A DNA stretch of 64,000 nt from Mycetohabitans rhizoxinica HKI 454 (GCF_000198775.1 NC_014722.1:1929386-1993385), one strand, 5' to 3'; numbered from the stretch's first letter, positions 25,735 to 36,138 are shown. Notes: a model not told the origin generated them from the letters alone. Numbers and translations: made by a program.

Positions 25735-26142
25735 CCAATCCTCGCCAGCGCGTCAAACTCGACAAACCGATCGGAGGCTTTGTCTGCAAGTATGTCTGGC
25801 CGGTAAACAGTTGCCAATACGGGTTTTCCATCCATTGCCAGACGACTCCTTGTCTGACAGAGCAAAGGCGTGCTGCAAGTACAGTAGCGTGGCCATCCAA
25901 TGGGGCGAGTTCGCCGGCCGACCCCGCTGCGAGACGAAGCTTACACTCATCCGCCTACTCAACCGATCCCAATCGAACAGATCGGCCGATTGCACCAACA
26001 GATGCTTCAAGTTGATCTGCGCGCGCAGCGGCGGGTGCCCCCTCTGGCACCGGCGTCTTCGACCTCCTCCAAACCCCGTCGAAATTTGCAGCAAACTCAT
26101 ACTAATATGCTTGCGTCTTGCCATTCCCCAACACCATTTCAT
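25735..26142 (-). pseudogene. IS5-family transposase, N-terminal fragment with frameshift
   Basis: Minus strand gives INLKHLLVQSADLFDWDRL, then SQRGRPANSPHWMATLLYL and LQHAFALSDKES, and continues in another frame as VWQWMENPYWQLFTGQTYLQ up to a stop at RWRGLDP. This is the start of an IS5-type transposase (HPLVxLAxxIDW, GRPxxPxRLMVGL, LSDExVxxxWxENPYWQxFxG). The DDE core is missing. Confidence 0.8.
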
Positions 26143-26501
26143 TGCTGCATAAGCCTGGGTAGATTGTTCAGCGCCGAGTATTTAGCTTCACGTCGCGACA
26201 CAGGGTTATCACTATCAGGCACTGGTCAATGCACCAATCGAAAAAACAAACAGAAACACGCGCATTATGCGCTGCTTTTGCTTTTGCTTTTACGCACAAC
26301 GCGACTCATACAAGATCCGCAAGGGTAATACGCCCGCCGTCTTTACAAGGTTTCTAGTTTTGTTCGACCCATCTAAAAATTAGGGCCATTATTTCGCAAA
26401 GAAGGCATAGCCTTGCCGATGACCGAGCAGAACGCTGCATTCAAGGCGCATCATCGGCGTGCCGTCTTGCTGCGTTCTAGCACTGTGCCAAGCTGGCTTG
26501 C

Positions 26502-26536
26502 GGGAGGCACACACTGATTTTAAGTGTGCGCCTCCC
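26502..26536. repeat. Strong inverted repeat downstream of the copper-chaperone gene
   Basis: GGGAGGC-a-CACACT pairs with AGTGTG-c-GCCTCCC with one mismatch and a 7-base A/T loop, 54 bases past the stop of the minus-strand chaperone gene. Possibly its terminator or an IS end. Confidence 0.5.
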
Positions 26537-26589
26537 TGAGGACACGTATTGCATCATGACTGACTGTGCAATATCTAGCCACTCATTTT

Positions 26590-27048
26590 TTAATAAAGTT
26601 CTGGCGACGTACGCACTGGCATTTTTACTTTAAAAACCTTGCCATCCGAAAGAAAGAAAATAACTCTAGCATCGTTGCCCGGCGTAATCAAATGAGTTGG
26701 TTTTTCAAACATTAAGTGGTATTTACCCGGAACCAGCGCAAATTCTCCTTTTGCCGGGATGGTAAATTTATCCAATTTAACCATTTTACTAGATTCTGCA
26801 TCGTTTACAGTTTGATAGATCGCAATATTTTGGTAATCTGGACTTTTGATCTTCGTGACATCAACTGGCTGTTCAGAACTGTTTTTCAAGGTGATATAGC
26901 CAGCAGCAGGCAGTGCATTAGGTAGCCAGCGTATCCATACTGACTTTTCCACTGATGTGATGTCAGACGACACGGGCAGTTTGGCAGATGCCGAGATAGG
27001 GGAAAGCCAAGTCAATACACCAGTTAACAGCAGAGCAAGCAATTTCAT
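26590..27048 (-). CDS. PCuAC-type periplasmic copper chaperone
   Basis: 152 residues with a signal peptide cleaved after SASA near residue 22. The PCuAC/DUF461 fold is shown by YITLKNSSEQPVDVTKI, then IAIYQTVND with MVKL in the metal region, then the hallmark LVPGKYHLMFEKPTHLI. Copper ligands: the His-Leu-Met of KYHLM and the Met of KMVKL are present, but the usual MHET His is replaced (IYQTV), so one ligand may be lost. These proteins deliver Cu(I) to periplasmic or secreted cuproenzymes. The gene is A/T-rich compared with its neighbours and stands alone. Proximity to a copper LPMO suggests a supply role; this is inference. Confidence 0.8.
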   Translation of the reverse strand: MKLLALLLTGVLTWLSPISASAKLPVSSDITSVEKSVWIRWLPNALPAAGYITLKNSSEQPVDVTKIKSPDYQNIAIYQTVNDAESSKMVKLDKFTIPAKGEFALVPGKYHLMFEKPTHLITPGNDARVIFFLSDGKVFKVKMPVRTSPELY

Positions 27049-28243
27049 GATTTTTCCTATTTAGATGAATGATTAAAAGTGCCGCTTAAATCGAAATTCC
27101 ACTTGGAGATTGAATTTGAGCCTTAACCTATTTCTCGCACCTCCTTTTTGGGTTCAATATATACAAGTACCTAAATGGCTAAACGTTACATAGCAGCGTA
27201 ACCATCGAAGTCAAATTGCACAAATAGATAATTTTGATTGTGTGGTACTTAGCCAACACTTCTAGCTTGACCAAGATGCGGCCACCCCACGATCAAGTGC
27301 GCTCGTGTTAGATTTACTGGTTTAGGTGGTTTCACTTGAAAGCGATCCGCGTGCTTCTTGCGGTCATCGCACCGCGCCTGAGCATGACTTCCGTTGTGCA
27401 CAGCCCGCGACGATATCACACCATTTAGCGGCTTCCGAATTTGATCGTTGACTATTGAATTTTCAGTCGTTCTCAACACAGTAAGGTTCAGTGCATGCCG
27501 TAATTCGTAATAAATGTAGCGCTTGCCAACCAAATCAACCTGAATAAAGCAATCGGCGTATTTCTAGATGCGATCTGCATATTGACTGGGCTTGAACGCG
27601 TCAATCCGCTCAGGGCCGCGATTAGCGGCACGTCCATGCCGCTGTACTTCGAGCGCCATTTGTAAAACGTTGTCATGCTGCTGCCTAGTTCCGGCACAAC
27701 TGCGGTACCGCCAGCCCCACCGCCGCGCGCTTGAGCGCATCCATGATCTAGTTGTCCTCAAATCTCGGCTTCTTTATTCGGTGAAACGCCATCATCGAGA
27801 AATTTTACTTTTGGTCCCGGCGGGTTTTTAGGGGAGATTACCCGGCGCAAGACCGACCAAAGACCACTCGTTGGTTCGTTATCGACGCTAGCGGGTCCGA
27901 ATTCTGCTTTCTCTTGAAAGCGCAGCCACGCAGGTATTTCGATGGCACGACGGTACGCTTAACATTGTGCTTGCCCTCGCCGCATGCCGTTGATCGTCCA
28001 GTGTCCGGCTCGCAACGAAATTTGACTGAATCAGGTAGGCGTGCGCATTATCCGATGCGGCAAAGGATAATCTTCTGTCCGGCGTTGGCATAGCCCAGGC
28101 AGCTTTTACATGGCCGGAAGGTCCTTCCCGTCAGGACAGAATTGGCTAGCACGCTCGCCATGGCAGCACAGTTCCGTTACGATATTGATGACGGCAAGTT
28201 TGTCGCAGGAGCAGTCATGACGGAAGTTAACAAGGAGAATTTA
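27049..28243. other. Gene-poor stretch with IS debris
   Basis: About 1.2 kb. Apart from the IS3 OrfA fragment, the minus-strand frame 27249-27533 is open (94 codons) but matches nothing with certainty. The part next to 27049 is very A/T-rich. Confidence 0.5.
27488..27775 (-). pseudogene. IS3-family OrfA fragment (nonsense and frameshift)
   Basis: Minus strand reads KPRFEDN-stop-IMDALKRAAVGLAVPQLCR, then after a shift MTTFYKWRSKYSGMDVPLIA. This is the helix-turn-helix OrfA of IS3 elements (RFTEEQIMxAL...LCRELGIS..TFYKWRxKYGGMDV). A TAG replaces the Gln codon and a frameshift follows. Confidence 0.75.
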
Positions 28244-28519
28244 ATGTCGGATATCAAAACCGTCCTGTCGGACGCCGAGGACCTGCTCAAGCAAGCAGCA
28301 AGCACGACGGGCGAACGCGCGACCGAATTGCGCGAAAAGGCCCTTGCGCGCCTGAAGCAAGCAAAGGAAAAGGCGGCCGATGTTCAAGTGGTGGTCGTCG
28401 AAAAAGGCAAGAAGGCGGCTCGTGCCACGGACGATTACGTCCACGATCATCCATGGACATCCATCGGTGTCGCCGCCGGGGTCGGCATATTGATTGGACT
28501 GCTGATCAACCGCAAGTAG
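28244..28519 (+). CDS. ElaB/YqjD/DUF883 family membrane-anchored protein
   Basis: 91 residues. The start at 28244 (MSDIKTVLSDAEDLLK) is chosen for the AAGGAG site 6 bases upstream; in-frame ATGs at 28142 and 28217 lack one. Residues 1-65 are a charged amphipathic helix (ERATELREKALARLKQAKEK); the family motif DYVHDHPWTSIGVAAGVGILIGLLINRK forms the C-terminal membrane anchor. Family members bind ribosomes at the inner membrane in stationary phase. It is followed by yqjE- and yqjK-like genes in the order of the E. coli yqjDEK locus. Confidence 0.92.
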   Translation: MSDIKTVLSDAEDLLKQAASTTGERATELREKALARLKQAKEKAADVQVVVVEKGKKAARATDDYVHDHPWTSIGVAAGVGILIGLLINRK

Positions 28520-28640
28520 GGCTGGGTGCGACGACGCCTGCGCGTCGCGCCTGCCAGTACCTGGTGTTACCGCGTCCCGCCTGCGCGCGACGCGGTGGCT
28601 AATTGAACGTCCCGCCTGCCGCGCCCTGCGCAATCTGCTA

Positions 28641-29033
28641 ATGAGCCACGACACTCAATCGTCACCGCCGAATCACGGCCCACTGCGACGCCTGATCGGA
28701 TCGGTCTTTTCCCTGCTCCAAACGCGCCTGGAGTTGATCGGTATCGAACTCGCGGAAGAAAAGGAGCGGCTGCTCGGTGCATTGTTCGCTGGCCTCGCGG
28801 CCATGATGTTTGCAACAATGGCGCTGATCACCCTAACCGTCCTGATCGCCGCGGCGTTCTGGGAAACGTATCGATGGCAGGCGTTGGCTGGACTCACCGC
28901 GCTATACGTTATCGCGGCACTCGCCTGCGTGCACAAGGCGCGTTCGAGCGTGCGGCGCGCACCTTTGATTTTCGAGGAAACGCTAGCCGAATTCGACAAG
29001 GACCGTGCCATTTTCCGCAAGCCATCGCCATGA
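28641..29033 (+). CDS. YqjE-like phage-holin superfamily membrane protein
   Basis: 130 residues, with two membrane spans: about 45-67 (LFAGLAAMMFATMALITLTV region) and 75-97 (WQALAGLTALYVIAALACV). The N-terminal LLQTRLELIGIELAEEKERLL is the DUF1469 hallmark. Function unproven; members occur with YqjD and YqjK in envelope-stress loci. Its TGA overlaps the next gene's start in ATGA, so the two are translationally coupled. Confidence 0.9.
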   Translation: MSHDTQSSPPNHGPLRRLIGSVFSLLQTRLELIGIELAEEKERLLGALFAGLAAMMFATMALITLTVLIAAAFWETYRWQALAGLTALYVIAALACVHKARSSVRRAPLIFEETLAEFDKDRAIFRKPSP

Positions 29034-29509
29034 ACCATCCCTATTCCAACAGCCGTCTTGCCCAACCAGCCTCAGTGCGCGGGTCGGGCGATCCCAAGGT
29101 GCGAGCGATCCGTAAGGAGCTCTTGCTGGCGCGCGCCGATCTCGACCGGCTGGACATCGCTCAAGCCGGCCAAGAACTGCGCCAAGGCGTCACAAAGTTC
29201 AGTTGGCTTGGCCGGCTGATGCCCGGCATCAGTCGGTTCCGCTCATTGCGCCGGCTTCCGGCCATCGGCGCATTGTTGGGTCAGCATCCGGTGCTCGGCT
29301 CGATCGCGTCGGCCGCGTTCTCCGGCCCCGTGCGTCGCATGGTGATGCGCAACGCCAAACCGTTGCTGAAATGGACCGTGGTGGGCACCATCGCGTGGCG
29401 CGGCTACAAGCTGTGGAAGGCGGTACGCCCACAACGCAGCATGCCAGCCGCCGCCGCAAGGCACACCGGCCCAACCGCGCACTCGCGTGATGCCCATAGG
29501 GACGCTTAG
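29030..29509 (+). CDS. YqjK-like protein
   Basis: 159 residues starting in the ATGA overlap with the yqjE-like gene. The basic N-terminal half includes AIRKELLLARADLDRLDIAQ, then a moderately hydrophobic C-terminal stretch (LLKWTVVGTIAWRGYKLWK). Assignment rests mostly on position after yqjD/yqjE homologues and on the short basic character, as sequence conservation in this family is low. Confidence 0.7.
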   Translation: MNHPYSNSRLAQPASVRGSGDPKVRAIRKELLLARADLDRLDIAQAGQELRQGVTKFSWLGRLMPGISRFRSLRRLPAIGALLGQHPVLGSIASAAFSGPVRRMVMRNAKPLLKWTVVGTIAWRGYKLWKAVRPQRSMPAAAARHTGPTAHSRDAHRDA

Positions 29510-29591
29510 GACGTTCACGCTACGCGCGACTGCCACTCGTTGACGCGCTGGCATGCCGTAGTGACATCCCGCGCCGGCGTGGTTGCGCGCA

Positions 29592-30629
29592 TCATCGAGT
29601 CCAGCAATACGCATGCTCGTGCCATCGTGAAAGGATGCCCGCTGGGTTCGACGGGCTGGCAGCGCCGCCGGCGGCCCCGGCAGCGCCGGCATTGCTTCGC
29701 TGCCCAGTGGCATCGAGCCGGAATGCACCGCACAGGTGATCGTCGGCCATCGGACCATCTTGCAGCGGCTCAGCTATCACAGAGTACCCGCCATTGGACC
29801 GCGTCGCGCCGGTAACCCGCAGCGCATAGGCGGCGCGCGCACCCGGCGGCACGCGCACCAATTCCGCTGGAAGGACAATGGGATCCGTGGCGACGCCAGC
29901 CCCGCCGAGCGCCGGCGCACGCTGTATGTGTTGGATCTCGACATGGTGAGCGGCGCGGTAAACGGCGCTGACGGCAGCTACCCGCATGCCGCGACGCATT
30001 TGCTCACGATACACCGGCAACGCATACGTTGCGAGAATAGCAACAAGCGCCAATGCCACCGCCAGTTCGACCAGCGTCATGCCCCGGCGTCGCACCGTGC
30101 TCAAAACGGCCTGCGGGCCACGAACCGCCATCCAGTACGCACCGTCCGTCTGCGTCTCGCCACCCCACATAATCGCCTGCAACCATATCTCGCTCTCTTC
30201 ATCGACCGCGAAGCCGCGCGCGGTCAGCAGATAAGCGACCGCGCCAGCCTCCGAAACATTCACCGCCTCGATCAGGCACTGCGGTGCCCGCCCGCCGGCA
30301 CGCCAACGACGCACCGGTTGTATCGCGCTATCGGCCTCCTCGTCGAATAGCGCGCGCTGATGCCATCCGGGCGCGGCCTGCATCGGGTCGGGTGTGGCAC
30401 CATGGATCGGTGTGCCGATGTCATACGCATGCGTCACGTAACGTTCGCACCATCGCAGCGCTGAATCCGCCGCATGAAATGCTTCGATATGCGCGATGAA
30501 TCCACGCTCCATGCGCGCCGTCGAGCGCAACGCGTCTAATGATGATCCGAGCAATGCGGTCAACGCGGCGGCGAATATCAACACGAACGGCAGCGCGCTG
30601 CCACGCTGCCTGAACATCACACGCGTCAT
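29592..30629 (-). CDS. In-frame fusion of minor pilins PilX and PilE
   Basis: 345 residues from the ATG at 30629, which overlaps the pilW stop in TGATG. Residues 1-180 are PilX-like: RQRGSALPFVLIFAAALTALL (prepilin-type N-terminus lacking Glu+5, as is normal for PilX), then a globular part. Without a stop the frame enters a second complete prepilin at about residue 190: VRRRG-MTLVELAVALALVAIL, with the type III cleavage Gly and Glu+5, then a PilE/FimA-like globular domain ending with a disulfide-type pair of cysteines. A GTG at the second pilin could allow separate initiation. As written, the second pilin's processing site is internal, so the product would not be a normal pilin. Last gene of the minor-pilin operon. 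Confidence 0.75.
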   Translation of the reverse strand: MTRVMFRQRGSALPFVLIFAAALTALLGSSLDALRSTARMERGFIAHIEAFHAADSALRWCERYVTHAYDIGTPIHGATPDPMQAAPGWHQRALFDEEADSAIQPVRRWRAGGRAPQCLIEAVNVSEAGAVAYLLTARGFAVDEESEIWLQAIMWGGETQTDGAYWMAVRGPQAVLSTVRRRGMTLVELAVALALVAILATYALPVYREQMRRGMRVAAVSAVYRAAHHVEIQHIQRAPALGGAGVATDPIVLPAELVRVPPGARAAYALRVTGATRSNGGYSVIAEPLQDGPMADDHLCGAFRLDATGQRSNAGAAGAAGGAASPSNPAGILSRWHEHAYCWTR

Positions 30630-31477
30630 CACGCGCCGCCCGCAACGACGTTGCGAATCGCCACGCGGCGCATCCAGACGGTACGGACCCGTCGATCGGC
30701 CGGCGTCACCCGATTGCCGTCGCAGTCGAGGTAGGCCGTCGGACGCATGGCCACCGGTCCGCGCGACACGACGCAGACATCGATGGCTACGATACGACGC
30801 CAGTCCGACTCGGATAACGACGACGCGCGAACCGCGGCGTGAGCGCCGGCAAGCCAATAGGACAACCGTAACTGTTCGATACCCTCGACCAACGGCTGTG
30901 CCGCCACGTCGTGGCCATTGCCCCGGCAATAAAGCTCCGGTTGCTCGGGCGTACTCGCCTGCACGTAGAAACGCACCGCAATCGTATCGCCCGTCACGTT
31001 CTGGCCCAGGCAATCAGTGGGCCAGTTGTCTTTCGATGGCCAGGTCGCCACGGGGTCAGCCGCATACCGAAAAACCACGCCGTCCGAATCGTGCATGACC
31101 GCGCGGCACCGCCCAGCTTGCTCGCGCTCGGGTATGCCGCGCTCACAACCGAAGATCGGCGGGTCTCGGATCGTCTCATCCCCAACGGGTACATCGGATG
31201 CTTCGGCGGCCTGCGTCGCCGTTGAAGTCGTTGAGGCACGCCATGTCTGTGGGAAAGCTCGCGGCATTCCGGCAAGCCTTGCATGCGCCACAATGATCTC
31301 CAGCGCCTGTAGGCCGGCGGCCGCGGCTCGGCGGGTCTCGTCGACATGACCGAGCACCCCACTGAGCGTACCGTAGGACCCGGCTAGCAAGAGCATGAGC
31401 ATTAAGCCAATGGTCGATGAAAGGAGCAATTCCACCAGCGTATGCCCCTCATCGCGCCTGCATGACGTGCTGATCAT
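30629..31477 (-). CDS. pilW: Type IV pilus minor pilin PilW
   Basis: 282 residues, start at 31477 overlapping the pilV stop in ATGA. Prepilin signal RRDEG-HTLVELLLSSTIGLML with Glu at +5, a long N-terminal helix, then a large globular domain rich in Cys (PPIFGCERGI, TDCLGQN). PilW is part of the initiation complex at the pilus tip with PilV, PilX and FimU. Operon order here is fimT/fimU-pilV-pilW-pilX/pilE; no pilY1 follows. Confidence 0.88.
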   Translation of the reverse strand: MISTSCRRDEGHTLVELLLSSTIGLMLMLLLAGSYGTLSGVLGHVDETRRAAAAGLQALEIIVAHARLAGMPRAFPQTWRASTTSTATQAAEASDVPVGDETIRDPPIFGCERGIPEREQAGRCRAVMHDSDGVVFRYAADPVATWPSKDNWPTDCLGQNVTGDTIAVRFYVQASTPEQPELYCRGNGHDVAAQPLVEGIEQLRLSYWLAGAHAAVRASSLSESDWRRIVAIDVCVVSRGPVAMRPTAYLDCDGNRVTPADRRVRTVWMRRVAIRNVVAGGA

Positions 31478-31971
31478 TCGAGAAAGCCCAGCAATAGGCA
31501 GCGGCGCACATATCCGTCGGGCGGCACGATCGTCCCGCGGCACGCCGCCGCCCGCTGCGACGCGTCGGTGGCCAGTTCCGACCATTCGAGCATGAGCACG
31601 TTGGCACCGTCCGGATCGCGTTCCACCGTCACGGTACCGTCAAGCAGTTGGCGTGACGCATCCCGACTCGCATGCGCGAGCGCCACGGATTGCGGGTGTC
31701 CGGCGCGCATCAACTCGAGCGCGGCGTCCGCGATCAACGCCGCTCGCATGCGATTCGACAAAGCTTGATCCGAGCGCACCATCGCCTGCCACGCCGCGCC
31801 CACACCAACGATGGTCACCGCAGCCAATGCAGTGGCCATCGCGGCCTCGATCATCGTGGCACCGGTCACGCCCAGCCGCGGTACACGTAGCGCGCGCCAT
31901 GGCGCCCGAGCCATGGGCGGAATCACGCCGGCCTTGCACAGCCGGCTCGGCAAGCCGCGCACAAAACTCAT
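31474..31971 (-). CDS. pilV: Type IV pilus minor pilin PilV
   Basis: 165 residues, start at 31971 overlapping the preceding gene's stop in ATGA. The prepilin motif lies unusually deep: RLGVTG-ATMIEAAMATALAAV, with Glu+5, behind about 30 residues. A mostly helical body follows (SNRMRAALIADAALELMR) and the cysteine pair AACRGTI..RRCLL at the end. Coupled translation with pilW supports a pilus-tip role. Confidence 0.82.
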   Translation of the reverse strand: MSFVRGLPSRLCKAGVIPPMARAPWRALRVPRLGVTGATMIEAAMATALAAVTIVGVGAAWQAMVRSDQALSNRMRAALIADAALELMRAGHPQSVALAHASRDASRQLLDGTVTVERDPDGANVLMLEWSELATDASQRAAACRGTIVPPDGYVRRCLLLGFLE

Positions 31972-32519
31972 TTGCGATACGCATCGGCACGGATCAACGC
32001 ACGGCCACCTGCCGCAAGGCGGACATGCAACGCCGCAATACGCGGTGACGCGCGCGCTGCGCGCACCGCAAAGCCACGAAAGGTGCCAACAGATAAGCCA
32101 GCAGGCGGCAGGAACCTCATCTCCGTCGTACTGCCAGTGATCGTTACCTCGCTCACAGCCGGTTGTGCGTGTAGCACGACCGGCCGCGCGCCGACGCCAG
32201 GCTGCCGGGCCTGCACCAGCCAGCCGCAGGACCAGTCCAGCGCGCCCGTGGCGCACGGTCGGCCGGGTAAGATGCACCGGCCCGCACCATCCGAGCGACA
32301 GACCGTCACCGGCGCCTGCCGCGCTACGGCCTCGCTGCGAGCCAACGACAACGTGCGCGCCAGTGCACGCGCCGCCACCCGAATTTGCTCACGCGAACGC
32401 CATTCGTCGAGCGACGGAATGACCCATGCCGCTAACGCCAATGAAATCGCCATGACCGTGCAGATCTCGGTCAGCATGAATCCGCGCCGCCGCGCGGCTC
32501 GATATCGTTCCACCGTCAC
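31968..32519 (-). CDS. fimT: GspH/FimT-type minor pilin
   Basis: 183 residues from a GTG at 32519, chosen because CCAGGAGAC stands right before it and the leader is then short: VTVERYRAARRRG-FMLTEICTVMAISLAL, a clean prepilin signal with Glu+5. The long-helix continuation IPSLDEWRSREQIRVAARAL and the GspH pattern LSLARSEAVARQAPVTVCRS are diagnostic of FimT/FimU. The frame is open further upstream to 32699 but has no pilin character there. First gene of the minor-pilin operon. Confidence 0.85.
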   Translation of the reverse strand: MTVERYRAARRRGFMLTEICTVMAISLALAAWVIPSLDEWRSREQIRVAARALARTLSLARSEAVARQAPVTVCRSDGAGRCILPGRPCATGALDWSCGWLVQARQPGVGARPVVLHAQPAVSEVTITGSTTEMRFLPPAGLSVGTFRGFAVRAARASPRIAALHVRLAAGGRALIRADAYRK

Positions 32520-32757
32520 GTCTCCTGGATGCCCGCGACACGCAACGCCCGATGCGTTGCCATTGACGAACACTGTAAGACGGCGTGCGGCGCGCAACAA
32601 TTGACCGAATGGCCGACGGTGCCGGACCACAGGCTTGTGCCCGCTTCGCGTCGCGGATTCTGAGCCGCAGCACGTCGAACTACACGCCGTGCGGCTCAAT
32701 GGTGGGGTGGAACAGCGATATATAGAATGAGAAACGCGATGACGCCGTCAGAGGCGC

Positions 32758-33252
32758 CTACGATTGCCGCTTGCGCGAGGCAGGGCCGGGCGTGCCGGCT
32801 GCAGATCGACCAAACTCATCGATCAGATTCTTGAACTCGGACACGTCCTCAAAGCGCTTATACACCGACGCGAAACGCACGTAGGCGATCTTGTCGAGCT
32901 TGCGCAACGCGTCCATGACCAACTCGCCGAGCCGTTCGCTGCGCACCTCGCGCTCGCCGGATGCCAGCAACTGGTATTCGACACGCGCAACCGCTTCGTC
33001 GATCGCCTCGGCGGCCACGGGCCGCTTGCGTAACGCAAGCTGCATGCTGGACAAAATCTTGCGACGGTCAAATTCGACTCGCGTGCCATCCTTCTTGACG
33101 ACCGTCGGCAGCGCAAGCTCGACCCGCTCGTATGTCGTGAAACGCTTGTCGCAAGCTGGGCAGCGGCGGCGGCGACGGATCGCTGCGCCGTCCTCCGACA
33201 CGCGCGAATCCACCACCTGGGTGTCGTCGTGCCGGCAAAACGGGCAGCGCAT
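32758..33252 (-). CDS. nrdR: Transcriptional repressor NrdR
   Basis: 164 residues. An N-terminal zinc ribbon ([17 protein letters not shown] ... [13 protein letters not shown]) and an ATP-cone domain ([19 protein letters not shown]...). Represses ribonucleotide reductase genes by binding NrdR boxes when dATP is bound. Follows glyA by 18 bases on the same strand, the usual betaproteobacterial glyA-nrdR operon. Confidence 0.97.
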   Translation of the reverse strand: MRCPFCRHDDTQVVDSRVSEDGAAIRRRRRCPACDKRFTTYERVELALPTVVKKDGTRVEFDRRKILSSMQLALRKRPVAAEAIDEAVARVEYQLLASGEREVRSERLGELVMDALRKLDKIAYVRFASVYKRFEDVSEFKNLIDEFGRSAAGTPGPASRKRQS

Positions 33253-33270
33253 AACGATTCGTCCCGCGGC

Positions 33271-34518
33271 TTACTTGTACACCGGAAACCGGCGCGTGAG
33301 TTCGGCGACCTGGCCGCGCACCCGCTCAATCGTCGCTGCGTCGTCCGGCTTGTCCAGCACATCGGCAATCAGATTGCCGACCTGCTCGGCCTGGGCGGGA
33401 CCGAAACCGCGCGTGGTCATGGCCGGCGAGCCGAGCCGGATGCCGCTAGTCACAAATGGCTTTTCCGGATCGTTCGGGATCGCATTCTTGTTCACGGTGA
33501 TGTGCGCGGCGCCCAACGCGGCTTCCGCAGCCTTGCCCGTGATCTGCTTCGCACGCAGGTCGACCAGCATCACATGGCTTTCGGTGCGGCCGGACACGAT
33601 CCGCAAGCCGCGCTTGACCAGCGTTTCGGCGAGCACGCGCGCATTGTCCACGACCTGCTGCTGGTAGGTCTTGAACTGCGGCGCGAGCGCTTCCTTGAAC
33701 GCAACGGCCTTCGCTGCGATCACGTGCATCAACGGACCGCCCTGGATGCCCGGGAAAATCGCTGAATTGACCGCCTTCTCGTACTCGGCCTTCATCAGGA
33801 TCACACCGCCACGCGGACCGCGCAAGCTCTTGTGCGTAGTCGTCGTCACGAAATCGGCATGCGGCACCGGGTTCGGATAGACGCCGGCGGCAATCAGCCC
33901 CGCATAGTGCGCCATGTCCACCATGAAATAGGCGCCGACCGACTTCGCGATCCGTGCCAGGCGCTCGAAGTCGATGCGCAACGAGAACGCCGACGCGCCC
34001 GCGACGAGCAGCTTCGGCTTGTGCTGCTGCGCGAGCTGCTCGGCTGCGTCATAGTTGATGTCCTCGTTCTCGTTCAGCCCGTAGCTGACGACATTGAACC
34101 ACTTGCCGGACAGGTTGACCGGCGAGCCGTGCGTCAGGTGGCCGCCGTGCGCGAGGCTCATGCCCATAATCGTATCGCCCGGCTTGAGCACCGCGAAAAA
34201 CACCCCCTGATTAGCCTGCGAACCCGAATTGGGTTGTACGTTCGCCGCCTCCGCGCCAAACAGCTGCTTGACCCGTTCGATCGCCAGCTGCTCGACCACA
34301 TCGACATATTCACAACCGCCGTAGTAGCGCTTGCCAGGATACCCTTCGGCGTACTTGTTGGTCAGTTGAGAGCCCTGGGCCGCCATCACCGCCGGGCTCG
34401 TATAGTTTTCCGACGCGATCAATTCGATATGGTCTTCTTGCCGGCGGTTCTCGTTCTGAATCGCCTGCCAGACCTGCGGATCGACGTTCGCAATGGTTTG
34501 CTCGGCTTTGTCAAACAT
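33271..34518 (-). CDS. glyA: Serine hydroxymethyltransferase
   Basis: 415 residues. PLP enzyme converting serine and tetrahydrofolate to glycine and 5,10-methylene-THF. Motifs: [35 protein letters not shown], the PLP-lysine region [15 protein letters not shown], and the C-terminal [15 protein letters not shown]. Starts at the ATG 34518. Cytosolic; supplies one-carbon units and is cotranscribed with nrdR. Confidence 0.98.
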   Translation of the reverse strand: MFDKAEQTIANVDPQVWQAIQNENRRQEDHIELIASENYTSPAVMAAQGSQLTNKYAEGYPGKRYYGGCEYVDVVEQLAIERVKQLFGAEAANVQPNSGSQANQGVFFAVLKPGDTIMGMSLAHGGHLTHGSPVNLSGKWFNVVSYGLNENEDINYDAAEQLAQQHKPKLLVAGASAFSLRIDFERLARIAKSVGAYFMVDMAHYAGLIAAGVYPNPVPHADFVTTTTHKSLRGPRGGVILMKAEYEKAVNSAIFPGIQGGPLMHVIAAKAVAFKEALAPQFKTYQQQVVDNARVLAETLVKRGLRIVSGRTESHVMLVDLRAKQITGKAAEAALGAAHITVNKNAIPNDPEKPFVTSGIRLGSPAMTTRGFGPAQAEQVGNLIADVLDKPDDAATIERVRGQVAELTRRFPVYK

Positions 34519-34929
34519 GCGTCAATTCCCTTCAATGTTCAAACGGTTGACCGAATCGGTGCACTGTCGCGCCCACGGCAGAGATACGGTCCTGGAACGG
34601 CTTAGCGGAAAAAGACTTCCGATGACGCAAGGACAGGACAGCCCGGGTGACGCAACGACTGCGACCGGATCACGGCTGCCCAGGCGAACGGCAAGACTGC
34701 ACCCCGCGCTTCACGGTGGTCGTTCCACCTTCGACTTGAAAGTCGCTATCGCCAGTTACGCAGGGTTAGGCGCGTTAGTGTATTGGAAGGATACTGAATA
34801 GGCAACTAAGCGTGGCATTTAAAAACGAGCATTCATTTTTCCATCATTGCGACGTCGCGACTGCCTGGACGCAGCGCAACACCGTTCACTACCCGAGACT
34901 GCCACACGCGTTCCGGTAGAATCCCGCGG
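34519..34929. other. Divergent intergenic, no gene seen
   Basis: About 410 bases between glyA and ybgC, transcribed in opposite directions. It must hold both promoters; no riboswitch fold or operator was recognised. Confidence 0.5.
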
Positions 34930-35394
34930 ATGAACATGATCTCGCCTGAACCAGCAGCCCAGCCCGGCTTTACGTGGCCAGTACGCGTATATTTCGAGGA
35001 CACCGACGCCGGCGGCATTGTCTTCTACGCCAATTACCTGAAGTTCTTCGAGCGGGCCCGCACCGAGTGGCTGCGCGCATGTGGCATCGACCAGCGACGG
35101 CTGGCCGACACCCAGCAGATCATGTTCGTCGTGCGCAGCACCGCGGTCGATTACCGCGCCCCGGCGCGCCTGGACGATGTGCTCATCATCGACAGTCGCA
35201 TCGAGCGGCTCGGCCCCGCCTCAGTCGATTTTTACCAACAGGCAAGCTGCAACGGCAAGGTGCTGTCCACCAGCACAATCCGCGTGGCCTGCGTCCAGCG
35301 CGCGACAATCCGGCCCGTGCCACTGCCTGACGCTGTACGCCAAGCGCTGCTGAGCGGCCCGCGCGACGCGGGGCTGTCAACGCTCGCACGCTGA
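34930..35394 (+). CDS. ybgC: Tol-Pal system-associated acyl-CoA thioesterase YbgC
   Basis: 154 residues, hot-dog fold. Signature VRVYFEDTDAGGIVFYANYLKFFERARTEW holds the catalytic Asp (EDTDAGG) and Tyr-x-x-Tyr of 4-hydroxybenzoyl-CoA-type thioesterases. Family members hydrolyse short acyl-CoA and associate with phospholipid enzymes. First gene of ybgC-tolQRAB-pal-cpoB, 55 bases before tolQ. Confidence 0.95.
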   Translation: MNMISPEPAAQPGFTWPVRVYFEDTDAGGIVFYANYLKFFERARTEWLRACGIDQRRLADTQQIMFVVRSTAVDYRAPARLDDVLIIDSRIERLGPASVDFYQQASCNGKVLSTSTIRVACVQRATIRPVPLPDAVRQALLSGPRDAGLSTLAR

Positions 35395-35449
35395 CATGCG
35401 TTGACACTGTACAGAACGTGAGCCGATCCGCTCCACCCAACGAATCCTC

Positions 35450-36127
<678 letters not shown>

Positions 36128-36138
36128 CGGAGAACCCG

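Larger units (their letters stand above)
25204..26589. other. A/T-richer gene-poor stretch with an IS5 remnant
   Basis: About 1.4 kb between the LPMO and copper-chaperone genes. The only recognisable content is the IS5 fragment and a strong hairpin at 26502-26536. Base composition is visibly more A/T-rich than flanking housekeeping genes. Confidence 0.55.

Noticed and set aside
27249..27533. 94-codon minus-strand ORF in IS debris
   Set aside because: Open but without a recognisable transposase motif; not called as a gene.
34519..34929. Possible glycine or THF riboswitch before glyA
   Set aside because: No recognisable conserved core or paired helices of either class could be found.
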